42,041 nucleotides of DNA from Candidatus Roizmanbacteria bacterium GW2011_GWC2_34_23 (GTDB lineage Bacteria > Patescibacteriota > Microgenomatia > UBA1406 > GWC2-37-13): the NCBI GenBank assembly GCA_000990305.1, contig LBPR01000008.1, positions 1 to 42,041 on the forward strand. The letters are read 5' to 3'. Both the position numbers and the translations under genes were made by a program. Of this stretch, positions 25,112-34,422 are shown piece by piece (the stretch's first letter is position 1; every line of letters begins with the position of its first letter). The notes under the pieces were generated by a model. The model was given only the letters and a program-made list of their open reading frames with translations, was not told where the DNA came from and did no database searches.

Positions 25112-26803
25112 TTATTCAATCTTATAAATCTTACTTCCTTGAAGGACATAAATAAAATCCTTATAAACCACAAAGTCTGTGGCAGTAGACAAAATTTTTG
25201 AATTCACCTGTTCCTGATAGTCTCCGTTTTTATTCATCACATAAATTATTCCCTTCTTTTTGTCCCAACCGTACACTTTTTCCAAATCGCGAGTGGTAAA
25301 GATTTTATTTATGTTGGTGCTTCCATCAGGTAGATCAATTTTGAATCCGTCACGTAAACCTGAAGTATATTTAAACATAACTGCATCGCCGGCCAAATAA
25401 ACCGAGCCATCAATGCTCAAAGAATTAACTTGAGACAAATCAATTGATTGACCGGATTGAAAATAAGAATTTTTACTGCCAAATCCTGATTCCGCAACCA
25501 TATACTTCCAAATTTCATCTTTTCCTTGATCTAACAAATAAATATTACTGTTAAAAACGACTAGATCTATAATCTTTCCCCAATCTTTGTCATTTTCAAT
25601 TATTTTTTTTGTTTTTCCATCAATAATTTGGTAAATGCCGGCATCTTCAACATAAAAATATTTTTTTTCTTCAGACAAAGCAACAAGGGTAGATTTTTTT
25701 ATTTCATTAGATTGATTTTTATCTAAAGATTTCTTGTCCAGTGAAAATTCATACAGAACTCCTCTTGTCTTATCACTAACTAGAAGACGGTCGTCGTTAA
25801 GATATAATTTGTTGCCCTTTGCGTTCTTATCATCAACGGTCAAATCAAAAAATTCCGTATATTTTTTTTCCTCCTTTTTGAGTATCTTATTCTCAGTATC
25901 TATAATTAGCTTATCCAATCCACTTAACTCATAACTCTTAACACCTACCTCCTGCTTTAACTTATTAGCTTTCTCTTTACTATCCGCGATTAAACTTAGG
26001 GCACTTGACATATTTAAGAATGATACTTCCTCTGCTTGATTTAATTTTTGACTGATAAGATCGTGAGTTAAGTTAATTTTTTTTTGGTTATTCTCGCTTG
26101 ATCGACGCGCATAACCTAAACCAACACTCCAAAATAGAATTATTCCCAAAATAAAAACCGTGATGAATGTTAAAATTTTTTGCTGGCCAAATCGTTGATA
26201 GAAATCCTTTAAACTAAAATTATTAACTCTTGTTATTTCTTCTTCCATTTTTTTTAGTTTTAAAAATAAAGCCGCCGTCCCCTGGTCATCGAGCTCAAGT
26301 AACTCTGGAGTTATTTCATCAATAATATCTGAGATTGGTCTGTGGTCAAATTTTTGATTCAATCCAGATTCCTCTCCCAACAGTTTCATAAATCTATTAA
26401 AAGTAAAGACAAAAACATCTTCTTCTTTGATATGTCCTGAGGCAGTTTCGTCCCGTTCAATAAGAAGGGCCAGTTTATTATTGCGCCGAATATAGACTTT
26501 ACCCTGATTAACTGTCTTCAAATAAAAAATGTTTCCTTTTAAATAACCGGCCGAAAGAGAAAACCCTGACGGCAGATTCTTTTCTTTAATAATGTTTGAA
26601 ATAAAGACATCAAATTGTTGTAAGTTTTCAATCTTAATAACGCTAATTTTTTCGCGAATGTAGGCAGTTAATTCTCGACCGCGATCCGGAGTAATACCCG
26701 TCTCAATTTCAACCGTTAAAAATAAATTATTTTCATCAACGAAGCCGGAAAAACCATCAGGTTTTTCACGACCTAAATAGAAGCCAATTTCTTGCTTAAA
26801 CAT
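25112..26803 (-). CDS. Putative PPM/PP2C-like (degenerate) domain + TM + beta-propeller-like extracytoplasmic domain
   Basis: Domain layout inferred from sequence: alpha/beta N-terminus, one TM (ILTFITVFILGIILFWSVGLGY), repeated short beta-like segments after. Confidence 0.45.
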   Translation of the reverse strand: MFKQEIGFYLGREKPDGFSGFVDENNLFLTVEIETGITPDRGRELTAYIREKISVIKIENLQQFDVFISNIIKEKNLPSGFSLSAGYLKGNIFYLKTVNQGKVYIRRNNKLALLIERDETASGHIKEEDVFVFTFNRFMKLLGEESGLNQKFDHRPISDIIDEITPELLELDDQGTAALFLKLKKMEEEITRVNNFSLKDFYQRFGQQKILTFITVFILGIILFWSVGLGYARRSSENNQKKINLTHDLISQKLNQAEEVSFLNMSSALSLIADSKEKANKLKQEVGVKSYELSGLDKLIIDTENKILKKEEKKYTEFFDLTVDDKNAKGNKLYLNDDRLLVSDKTRGVLYEFSLDKKSLDKNQSNEIKKSTLVALSEEKKYFYVEDAGIYQIIDGKTKKIIENDKDWGKIIDLVVFNSNIYLLDQGKDEIWKYMVAESGFGSKNSYFQSGQSIDLSQVNSLSIDGSVYLAGDAVMFKYTSGLRDGFKIDLPDGSTNINKIFTTRDLEKVYGWDKKKGIIYVMNKNGDYQEQVNSKILSTATDFVVYKDFIYVLQGSKIYKIE

Positions 26804-26807
26804 ATCA

Positions 26808-27020
26808 TCAAATTATGAATATTGATAATAGTACTATTATCAATATAATCAAAGAGACTGTCACTTGCAATGAAGTCACGAAAAGAATAAGCCAATTATA
26901 TTTATTCTGCAGGGATTTATTCATAACTTTAACTTGTTTGGAAATCACCAAAGCGTAAAGATAATAAAAAACAGCAAGAAGTGAAATAACAATTTTAAAA
27001 AAAATATCTTTAAAATCCAT
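26808..27020 (-). CDS. Small two-TM membrane protein
   Basis: Two hydrophobic segments; overlaps downstream end of the 27010-27561 ORF. Confidence 0.55.
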   Translation of the reverse strand: MDFKDIFFKIVISLLAVFYYLYALVISKQVKVMNKSLQNKYNWLILFVTSLQVTVSLIILIIVLLSIFII

Positions 27021-27561
27021 GTTTTTTGCTTAACAATTTATTAATTATTTGGACTGCGTCGGAAGGATGAGGAACATTAATAAATTCAACATTAGCTTCT
27101 GTTCCAGCAGTTTGGACAAAAATTGATCCATAGTCAAAAAATGATTCTATATATCCGCCACTTTTTACAGTAGTGTCTTCTATTCTCCCAAGTTGAGCGT
27201 TGGTAATTTCTTTATATAAAACCGCATAAAAATCAATGTCAATTACCCGTTTATTAGTTATTATTCCCACGTTAAAATACCAATTTAAAATATTAAACCA
27301 AATATAACTAAGAATAAAAACAATAAAAAATAAGTTAATTATCAATATCTGTCCTAAATTAAAAAAACTTTGAGGAAAAAAATTGAAAACAAAAAATAGA
27401 ATAAAGAAAAGAATTGAGGTCAAAACCCATCTAAGTTGAGTAAAAGGATGACTACGAAGTAGTAAATATATCTTTTCGCCATCCTCTTGAGTATCGAATT
27501 TAATATCAGGATTAAGGATATAAGAATAGAAAGCGGAGCTTTTTTTATTATTGTTTTCCAT
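27010..27561 (-). CDS. Bacterial PH-domain membrane protein
   Basis: Two TMs then WYFNVGIITNKRVIDIDFYAVLYKEITNAQLGRIEDTTVK. Confidence 0.75.
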   Translation of the reverse strand: MENNNKKSSAFYSYILNPDIKFDTQEDGEKIYLLLRSHPFTQLRWVLTSILFFILFFVFNFFPQSFFNLGQILIINLFFIVFILSYIWFNILNWYFNVGIITNKRVIDIDFYAVLYKEITNAQLGRIEDTTVKSGGYIESFFDYGSIFVQTAGTEANVEFINVPHPSDAVQIINKLLSKKHGF

Positions 27562-27586
27562 TCATTTATATTATATACTATCAATC

Positions 27587-27706
27587 GTCCTGGTTACTTG
27601 AGCGACTTGGCCCCACCCTTTTCCATCCCGAACAAGGTCGTGAAACGAGTCAGCGCCGATGATACTCACATCGAAAGATGAAGGGAAAGTAGGTCGTAGC
27701 CGGGAC
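27587..27706 (+). rRNA. rrf: 5S rRNA (isolated; no 16S/23S in window)
   Basis: Terminal stem GTCCTGG/CCGGGAC; CCACCC...CCATCCCGAACAAGGTCGTGAAACGAGTCAGCGCCGATGATACT...GGGAAAGTAGGTCG. Confidence 0.92.
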
Positions 27707-27797
27707 TCTGAAGTAGGCTCGACTTTGTCGAGCTCACTTCAGAGTGGTGAAGTGAACTTAAGTTCTACTTCACCACATTTACTGACTCTAAAGAGTC
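27706..27797. repeat. Three tandem hairpins directly 3' of 5S rRNA
   Basis: CTCTGAAGT..ACTTCAGAG (27706-27744); TGGTGAAGT..ACTTCACCA (27745-27775); GACTCTAAAGAGTC (27784-27797). Confidence 0.8.
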
Positions 27798-27801
27798 AAA
27801 A

Positions 27802-28054
27802 ATGAAAAAATTACTTTATTGTGTTTACGTACTTTTTTCTCTAAAAGATAAATTATTTTATATCGGCTATACCACCAACCTTCATGAAAGATTAAAAAGC
27901 AACTGAACCAAGAAGACCTTTTACTCTATTATTTTGTGAATATTATTTATCAATACACGATGCTACTCGAAGAGAAAAATATTTAAAAACTACTGCTGGA
28001 AAGAAAACATTACGATTGATGCTAAAAGATTCTTTACTGCTCGTTGGTAAATAA
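27802..28054 (+). pseudogene. GIY-YIG endonuclease remnant (internal deletion/frameshift)
   Basis: MKKLLYCVYVLFSLKDKLFYIGYTTNLHERLKSN* then, in another frame, TEPRRPFTLLFCEYYLSIHDATRREKYLKTTAGKKTLRLMLKDSL. Confidence 0.85.
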
Positions 28055-28576
28055 TATATTTTGCGGAATTTGAAAAATATTTTGATCCTTAATGTTAGTT
28101 CGTTTACAGCTCTTAATAATCTTTACTAAATCAATATCCTTATTTTTAATCTTCTCTTTGATCAAGTCGTTATTGATCAGATCGTCTATGCTCATAAAGC
28201 CCAGATAAGTCTCAACTAAGCCAACATAGTTGGACAATCCGCATTTTTTAACACCGTTCAGTTTACCTGTTTCCCAAGTAAAGAGGCAATCTCCATTTAA
28301 TAAATAATTTGTTAATTTATTTTTTAATAATATTTTTTTATCTTTAATAAATAAACTATCACAAACAATTGGTCCTTTGAGATTAAATTTAAATTCCGCC
28401 TTAATCGTTGGAACAATCGTTGGTATTAACAAATTATCTGTTATTGAATTTTTTGGTGAACTAAATTTAAAGAATAACGAAATAACTAGGATAAAAATAG
28501 GAATAATTAAAACGGCCTTGGAGACAAAGGAAAAAAAATTGTCCAGACTATTTGTATTATTATTCACCTGATTCAA
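28034..28576 (-). CDS. Single-TM protein of unknown function
   Basis: ORF with N-terminal TM. Confidence 0.55.
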   Translation of the reverse strand: MNQVNNNTNSLDNFFSFVSKAVLIIPIFILVISLFFKFSSPKNSITDNLLIPTIVPTIKAEFKFNLKGPIVCDSLFIKDKKILLKNKLTNYLLNGDCLFTWETGKLNGVKKCGLSNYVGLVETYLGFMSIDDLINNDLIKEKIKNKDIDLVKIIKSCKRTNIKDQNIFQIPQNILFTNEQ

Positions 28577-29717
28577 TTTCTTTTAATTGCTCTAATTCCG
28601 GAAGGGTTTTCCCCACAATTCCTTCCAAATCTCCATGCATACCAAGTAAATTATCTTTAATTAAAGAAATATTTTTTTCTTCCCTAGCCCATTTATGAGT
28701 GAACCAATCTTTTTCTTTTTGTAATTCTTGGGATAGGCCAGAATATGATTCATAGATTGCTTCTACTCTTTGCTTAAACTCTATACTGGTTAGGTAATTC
28801 CATAATATTTCTTTCTTTTCTTGCTTACCTTTATTTGCTGAACGAACACCAAATACTTCTATCAAATTGTTTCTAAGAGATATTGCCGCCCCTATTACTG
28901 TTTTATAATCAACCACCCAGATTCCATCCTTCAACCCAAAATTTTTTACCCCCTGCGGCATAACTTGGGTCACAATAATAGCCAATTCTGCTTTTATTTC
29001 TCTTTGATCTTGTTTCAATTTAGATATCCATCCCTCAGTCCAGGCTTTAGTTCTTTTTGACTCCCATAAAATCGTTCCGCATTCTTTTCCGGCGTTATTT
29101 TTTACTGTCTGTACTAAATCGGCTCCTCGAATACCTTTGGGTACGTCGGATATAAAATCGTAAGGGAATTCTGTTCCTAATATTTTTTTTAATTCATCTT
29201 CCATTACTTCTCCTTGAGACTGTTGTGAACCTTGCTCTAATTTTCTTTTGTATTCCTCAACCATTTTCATTGCGTCTGATATTTTCTTATCTTTTTCCAA
29301 AATTTTTAGTTTGTTTTCTTCGTCAGATTTTCTCTTTTCCTCTTCCCTAATTTTTTCTTGTGAAGTCATTAATTTCTTTTCCATTTCAATTCTTTGATTG
29401 TCACTTTCTTGTTTTATTTGGCGTATTAGTTTATTCAGTTCTAATGTTTGTTCCTGCAAAGTTTTTTTCTGATTTCTTAATTCCTCAAGTTCATTACTCT
29501 TGTCTTTGAGTTGCAGTTCCATTTCCTCTTTAGCTTTTTCTTTGAGTTTTGTCAGTTGGCCTTCTCTCCAACTGCGCGCCTCATCATTTAAACGTTTTTT
29601 TTCATCTTCTAATTTCTTATTGGTTTCAACTTCCAGTTTTTCTTTTATTTCATGAGTCATCGCCTGATCGAGAGGAAATTTTTTGCCGCAATGCGGACAT
29701 TTAATCGTGTCGTTCAT
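28560..29717 (-). CDS. DUF2130 domain protein (coiled coil + nuclease-like C-terminus)
   Basis: IKCPHCGKKFPLDQA zinc-ribbon start, long coiled coil, GTILWESKRTKAWTEGWISKLKQDQREIKAELAIIVTQVMP. Confidence 0.88.
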   Translation of the reverse strand: MNDTIKCPHCGKKFPLDQAMTHEIKEKLEVETNKKLEDEKKRLNDEARSWREGQLTKLKEKAKEEMELQLKDKSNELEELRNQKKTLQEQTLELNKLIRQIKQESDNQRIEMEKKLMTSQEKIREEEKRKSDEENKLKILEKDKKISDAMKMVEEYKRKLEQGSQQSQGEVMEDELKKILGTEFPYDFISDVPKGIRGADLVQTVKNNAGKECGTILWESKRTKAWTEGWISKLKQDQREIKAELAIIVTQVMPQGVKNFGLKDGIWVVDYKTVIGAAISLRNNLIEVFGVRSANKGKQEKKEILWNYLTSIEFKQRVEAIYESYSGLSQELQKEKDWFTHKWAREEKNISLIKDNLLGMHGDLEGIVGKTLPELEQLKEIESGE

Positions 29718-29774
29718 ATAGTTAAGATTATAACAAACCTAAACCCAAGCATATTTGGTAAAATATAGTACTTT

Positions 29775-29847
29775 TGGGGAGTGGTGTAACGGTAACACGC
29801 CTGCCTTTGGAGCAGCGCGACTCAAGGTTCGAATCCTTGCTCCCCAA
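29775..29847 (+). tRNA. tRNA-Gln (anticodon TTG), no encoded CCA
   Basis: Acceptor TGGGGAG/CTCCCCA, anticodon arm CTGCC TTTGGAG..., T-arm GGTTCGAATCC. Confidence 0.92.
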
Positions 29848-29857
29848 CACTGATAGA

Positions 29858-30925
29858 CTATAGATTTTTTTTGAAAAAATTGACTGTTCTTTCCATGGCC
29901 TGTTCAAAATAGGGAGAATTAATATTGTGCCCTCCATCTTCATATTCATAAAACTCATAGACTTTTGAATTATCTTTCAAGACCTTTACCAAATCCCTGG
30001 AATAACCAATATTGACAACAGGGTCACTGGTCGAATGATTAATCTGCAATGGACTTGATAAATATTTTATATTCTTTGTTAAAGAAATTGAAGTCCAAAA
30101 ATCATTGTTGAAATCTATTGCTTGGGGATTTGATCTAATATTTTGTATTTCTGATGACGTTTCCCTATTTTTTTGTGAGTCTCCTTCCTTACTCTCAAAA
30201 GGTCTATGGACATAGCTATTATCACTAATTTTATACTTTACAAAATCTTCATAACTATAAACGGCTCCAGCCCAAATAACTCCGGCTTTTATTTCTTTTG
30301 AAACCAGCATGGCTCGGAGTACTGCATTCCCCGCCATACTATGACCCCAGATACCAATTCTTTTTGGATCTACTTTTTCAAATTTTTGTAAACTTTTTAA
30401 GGCGCTGATTACATCAATTGTATAAGCTGAAGAAAAATATGAACCAGAGGGATCCCCTTCTGATTTGCCATTACCCCGAAAATCTATTTTAAAGACAACA
30501 AAACCATTTTTGGCTAAATAGTCTATGTAAGAAACATATCCTTCGGTCGTTTGATATTGAGACGGCGGAATATAACCATGATTAAAAATAATTGCGGAGA
30601 AACCATTAACCGGTTCCTTATCTATTGGGACGGTTAATAAACCATAGACTTTATTGCCCTCACTTAAAAAACTAGCAATATATCTTTTATAATTACTGCC
30701 GTCAGCCAACTCCTCTTCAATTTTTACTTTTTCTGAAACAATGTTCAAAGATCTAAGATAATCTATGCTAATCGGTGAAGCATCGGATTTAATTATCTTT
30801 TGATTTTTATTCGAAATGATTTTTTTCGGTATAACTTTTATTAGGTTATTCTTATCAGAACTAACAAATATTGTAACCATAAAAACTGCAAGTAAAATTA
30901 AAAACATGATTGAAGATTTTTTCAT
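29858..30925 (-). CDS. Alpha/beta hydrolase (S9/dienelactone-hydrolase-like), membrane-anchored
   Basis: IIFNHGYIPP, GIWGHSMAGNAVLRA (GxSxxG), DPVVNIGYS, GGHN. Confidence 0.9.
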   Translation of the reverse strand: MKKSSIMFLILLAVFMVTIFVSSDKNNLIKVIPKKIISNKNQKIIKSDASPISIDYLRSLNIVSEKVKIEEELADGSNYKRYIASFLSEGNKVYGLLTVPIDKEPVNGFSAIIFNHGYIPPSQYQTTEGYVSYIDYLAKNGFVVFKIDFRGNGKSEGDPSGSYFSSAYTIDVISALKSLQKFEKVDPKRIGIWGHSMAGNAVLRAMLVSKEIKAGVIWAGAVYSYEDFVKYKISDNSYVHRPFESKEGDSQKNRETSSEIQNIRSNPQAIDFNNDFWTSISLTKNIKYLSSPLQINHSTSDPVVNIGYSRDLVKVLKDNSKVYEFYEYEDGGHNINSPYFEQAMERTVNFFKKNL

Positions 30926-30946
30926 ATATTATAATATCGTACCATT

Positions 30947-31213
30947 ATGTATTTTATTTATCTTCTTCGCTGTTCGGATAATTCTCTTTACTGTGGACAA
31001 ACAAAAAACCTAAAAAGAAGAATCAAAGAACATAATAGTAATGATTCAAAATCAAAATATACCCGGGCAAGAAGACCGGTAAAATTAGTTTATTTTGAAA
31101 AATATAAAACTATTAATAAAGCTCTGAAAAGAGAATTTGAGATCAAAAAAATGACGAAAGGAAAAAAAGAAGAATTAATTATCAACTTGCAAAATAATTT
31201 AAACCATTTATAA
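30947..31213 (+). CDS. GIY-YIG endonuclease domain protein
   Basis: MYFIYLLRCSDNSLYCGQTKNLKRRIKEHN. Confidence 0.9.
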   Translation: MYFIYLLRCSDNSLYCGQTKNLKRRIKEHNSNDSKSKYTRARRPVKLVYFEKYKTINKALKREFEIKKMTKGKKEELIINLQNNLNHL

Positions 31214-31247
31214 TCATAACTATTACTCATTAAGTATTAGTTAAATA

Positions 31248-32075
31248 ATGATCACTACTGCAATTATTTCTTTTAGAGAATTTTTAGAAGCATTTTTGAT
31301 TGTTGGGGTTTTCCTAGGTATTTCCAGAAAACTCAATTTGAAAAAAGAATTTGAAATTGGTTTGGCGGCCGTTATTGGAGTTGTCTTCTCGCTTTTACTA
31401 GCAACTGGTACTTATCTGTTTGGTAATCAAGTTCACGGTGTCTTAACCGAAAAAAACGCTGAATTACTTGAAGGCTACTTAATGGTTTTTTCTGGTTTGT
31501 TTATTGCCTATGTTATCTTTTCATTACATGATGTTATCAGTCGAAGCCGTGCCGGTACCCTGATCAAAATTAAACAAAAATTACAGGAAAAAGTTTTTGA
31601 TTTTTCGTTATTTTCAACAATTGTTTTTTTGGTTATTAGGGAAGGATTTGAAATTGCTTTATTTACGGCCAGTACTTCTCTCTTTTTTATTTTTATCCAA
31701 AATTTTATTGGTCTAATGTTGGGTTTTGTTTCTGCCTCCATTGTTGGAGTGATGACTTTTTTTGCTTACATTAAGTTTTCTATCGGTAAAATATTTAGAC
31801 TTACCGAATATATGATAATAATTCTCGGTGCAGCCTTAGTTCAAAATGGTATAACTGAACTATTAGAACATGGTCTCAACATACATCTCTCAAAAATAAT
31901 GTCTTTCCCACTAAATTTTTTGCCACATAAAAGCAGTCTCATTGGCCATATGATGAAAAGCTTTTTCGGAATTGATCGCGAGTTCAGTTTTTCCAAACTG
32001 GCAATCATGGGAGGATACGTCTTGATCATCTATCTACTTCGACGTCGCTCCGCCCACTCTTTGAATCGGGTTTAA
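31248..32075 (+). CDS. FTR1-family iron permease-like protein
   Basis: ISFREFLEAFLIV and LVIREGFEIALF (RExxE-type motifs), ~7 TM. Confidence 0.85.
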   Translation: MITTAIISFREFLEAFLIVGVFLGISRKLNLKKEFEIGLAAVIGVVFSLLLATGTYLFGNQVHGVLTEKNAELLEGYLMVFSGLFIAYVIFSLHDVISRSRAGTLIKIKQKLQEKVFDFSLFSTIVFLVIREGFEIALFTASTSLFFIFIQNFIGLMLGFVSASIVGVMTFFAYIKFSIGKIFRLTEYMIIILGAALVQNGITELLEHGLNIHLSKIMSFPLNFLPHKSSLIGHMMKSFFGIDREFSFSKLAIMGGYVLIIYLLRRRSAHSLNRV

Positions 32076-32468
32076 CTGAACATTTTGAGCGGTTACTGAT
32101 CCGTCAGTATTTTCTGATCCGAAAACTGATACCTTTTCACCGATTTTAAGTTCTGACTTATTAACGGTCTCTGCTTTATTGATCTGGGTCTTATCATTGA
32201 TCAAAATGATCTTACTGCTGTTATCTTGCAATTTGACTGTAATTGATTTGTTGTCTGCTGAAATTATTTCCCCAGCAACTGGTCTAAACCCTCCAAGATT
32301 ATTTGCCCCTGTAGCTCCAGTTCTATTATTCCTCATAACATTTTGTCCATTACCAAACTGTCCAGACAGATTACCTTTTTGACCTTGTTGGTATTTCATA
32401 CCTCCGTAAAAACCAGCTCCAGCAAAAACAATAACTAAGATCACTGTTATTAAATAATTATTTTTCAT
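32034..32468 (-). CDS. DUF5666-like exported protein
   Basis: Signal anchor; GEIISADNKSITVKLQDNSSKIILINDKTQINK...LKIGEKVSVFGSENTDGSVTAQNVQ; SD GGAGGTG upstream. Confidence 0.75.
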   Translation of the reverse strand: MKNNYLITVILVIVFAGAGFYGGMKYQQGQKGNLSGQFGNGQNVMRNNRTGATGANNLGGFRPVAGEIISADNKSITVKLQDNSSKIILINDKTQINKAETVNKSELKIGEKVSVFGSENTDGSVTAQNVQLNPIQRVGGATSK

Positions 32469-32512
32469 TTATATTTGTTCACCTCCTTTATAAACTTTAT
32501 AACTTTATAAAC

Positions 32513-33736
32513 TCATTCATATCTCAACGCTTCAATTGGCTGTAAATTGGCTGCTTTCCGTGCCGGATACAGTCCAAAAACTATACCAATAAGACTAGAA
32601 ACCCCTATCGCCAATGCAATAGACGATACAGAAATAACATAAGATAAGTTCATGACTTTTGATATTATAAACGAAGCGGCCAGTCCAAATATCATTCCAA
32701 ATATCCCTCCGATAAAAGTTAACAAAATTGATTCTATTAAAAACTGGGTAATGATCGTCTTCTTTTTAGCTCCTAATGCCTTGCGAAGTCCAATCTCACG
32801 AGTACGTTCAGTTACCGTTACCAACATTATATTCATAATTCCAATACCGCCGACTAAAAGAGAAATTGCGGCGATGCCACCTAATAAAGCTGTTAATGTT
32901 CCCGTCACTTGAGAAACTGTGCTTAGCAAATCACTTTGTGACATGATTGTAAAATCTGCGTCAGCTGGAGTATTTAATTTATGTTCCTTAAGTAACAAAT
33001 AGCCAATTTCGTCTTGAGCTTGCACCATTACTTCTTTCGATTTTGCTTCAACTGAAATACTAGTCAAATTAGTTTTTCCGAAGATCTGTTTTTGAGCAGT
33101 TGTTAGTGGGACATAGATCATATCGTCTGGATTATTAAAGCCTGATCCACCTTTTGAAGCAGTTACCCCAACAACTTTTAATGTTTGACTTCCTACCTTA
33201 ATCGTCTTTCCAATAGGATTCAATTCTCCAAATAGATCTGTTGCTGTCGTCGGTCCCAAAACCGCCACTTTTCCGACTGAAACATTATCTCTGGTTGTGA
33301 TAAATGCTCCCTTTATCATCGTTATTTTTTTGATCTCGGCATATTGCGGATAGACACCAATGATAGACACGTTTGTATTATTTCGACCGGCTATTACCTG
33401 CGAGCGACTTGAATATTCGGGTGATACCTTACTTACCAAAGTTGTAGGGAGTTTCTCTTCGATCGCCTTTGCATCAGAAAAAGTAAGACTAGTATTTCCC
33501 CCTTGTGCCCCCATAATTCCCCCACTGCTTTGTCTTGAAGGACTAACGGTTAATAGATTGCTTCCGAGAGACTGAATTTGATCTTCTATCGACTTTTGGC
33601 TTCCTTGTCCTAAAGAAATAAGCGTGATGACACTACCAATACCAATAACTATTCCAAGGATCGCTAATCCCGTCCTCATTTTATTAAGAGTTAAAGTCTG
33701 GAAACCCTCGATGATCGTTTCAATTAGATCCTGCAT
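32513..33736 (-). CDS. MacB/FtsX-type ABC transporter permease
   Basis: NKMRTGLAILGIVIGIGSVITLISLGQG...MLVTVTERTREIGLRKALGAK; start at MQDLIE. Confidence 0.92.
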   Translation of the reverse strand: MQDLIETIIEGFQTLTLNKMRTGLAILGIVIGIGSVITLISLGQGSQKSIEDQIQSLGSNLLTVSPSRQSSGGIMGAQGGNTSLTFSDAKAIEEKLPTTLVSKVSPEYSSRSQVIAGRNNTNVSIIGVYPQYAEIKKITMIKGAFITTRDNVSVGKVAVLGPTTATDLFGELNPIGKTIKVGSQTLKVVGVTASKGGSGFNNPDDMIYVPLTTAQKQIFGKTNLTSISVEAKSKEVMVQAQDEIGYLLLKEHKLNTPADADFTIMSQSDLLSTVSQVTGTLTALLGGIAAISLLVGGIGIMNIMLVTVTERTREIGLRKALGAKKKTIITQFLIESILLTFIGGIFGMIFGLAASFIISKVMNLSYVISVSSIALAIGVSSLIGIVFGLYPARKAANLQPIEALRYE

Positions 33737-33746
33737 AAAGTAAATA

Positions 33747-34421
33747 TTAAATTTTCTCGTCTTTCTCAATCCTTCCGTCCTTAATATGAATTATTCTTTT
33801 CGCGTGTTTAGCAATATCTGGCTCATGGGTTATCATCACAATCGTGTGCCCCTCTTTATTTAGTTTTTTAAAAATTGCCATTATCTCTTCAGCTTGAACA
33901 CTGGCAATATTTCCGGTTGGCTCATCCGCCAATAAAATTGCCGGATCCATCGCAAGCCCTCGGGCAATGGCAACTCTTTGCTGTTGCCCACCAGATAGTT
34001 GGTTAGATGTATGATCAAGTCTATTTCCGAGACCAACCATCTCTAAATATTTTTTTGCTTTTTTAAATCTCTCTTCCTTTGGAATATTTGCATAACGCAT
34101 CGGTAACATTACATTTTGCATCGCTGTTGTTCTAGGAAGTAGATTGAATGCTTGAAAAATAAATCCTATCTTTTTATTTCTCATTTCTGCAGACTCGTCC
34201 TCAGTTAGTTGACTGACCTTTTGTCCATCCAAAATGTATTCCCCGCTTGTTGGTAAATCCAATATCCCTAAGATGTGCATTAAGGTTGATTTACCAGAAC
34301 CAGATGGCCCCATGATCGCCACAAATTCTCCTTTTTTTATTTCAAAAGAAACGTTATCTAAGGCAACTGTTTCTACTTCTCCAATCTTATATATTTTTGA
34401 AAGTTTTAAAACTTTTATCAT
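33747..34421 (-). CDS. LolD/MacB-type ABC transporter ATPase
   Basis: GPSGSGKST (Walker A), [30 protein letters not shown]; start at MIKVLK. Confidence 0.95.
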   Translation of the reverse strand: MIKVLKLSKIYKIGEVETVALDNVSFEIKKGEFVAIMGPSGSGKSTLMHILGILDLPTSGEYILDGQKVSQLTEDESAEMRNKKIGFIFQAFNLLPRTTAMQNVMLPMRYANIPKEERFKKAKKYLEMVGLGNRLDHTSNQLSGGQQQRVAIARGLAMDPAILLADEPTGNIASVQAEEIMAIFKKLNKEGHTIVMITHEPDIAKHAKRIIHIKDGRIEKDEKI

Positions 34422-34422
34422 A

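Noticed and set aside
29728-29958. 76-aa ORF over tRNA-Gln
   Set aside because: Antisense to the tRNA and the hydrolase 3' end; spurious
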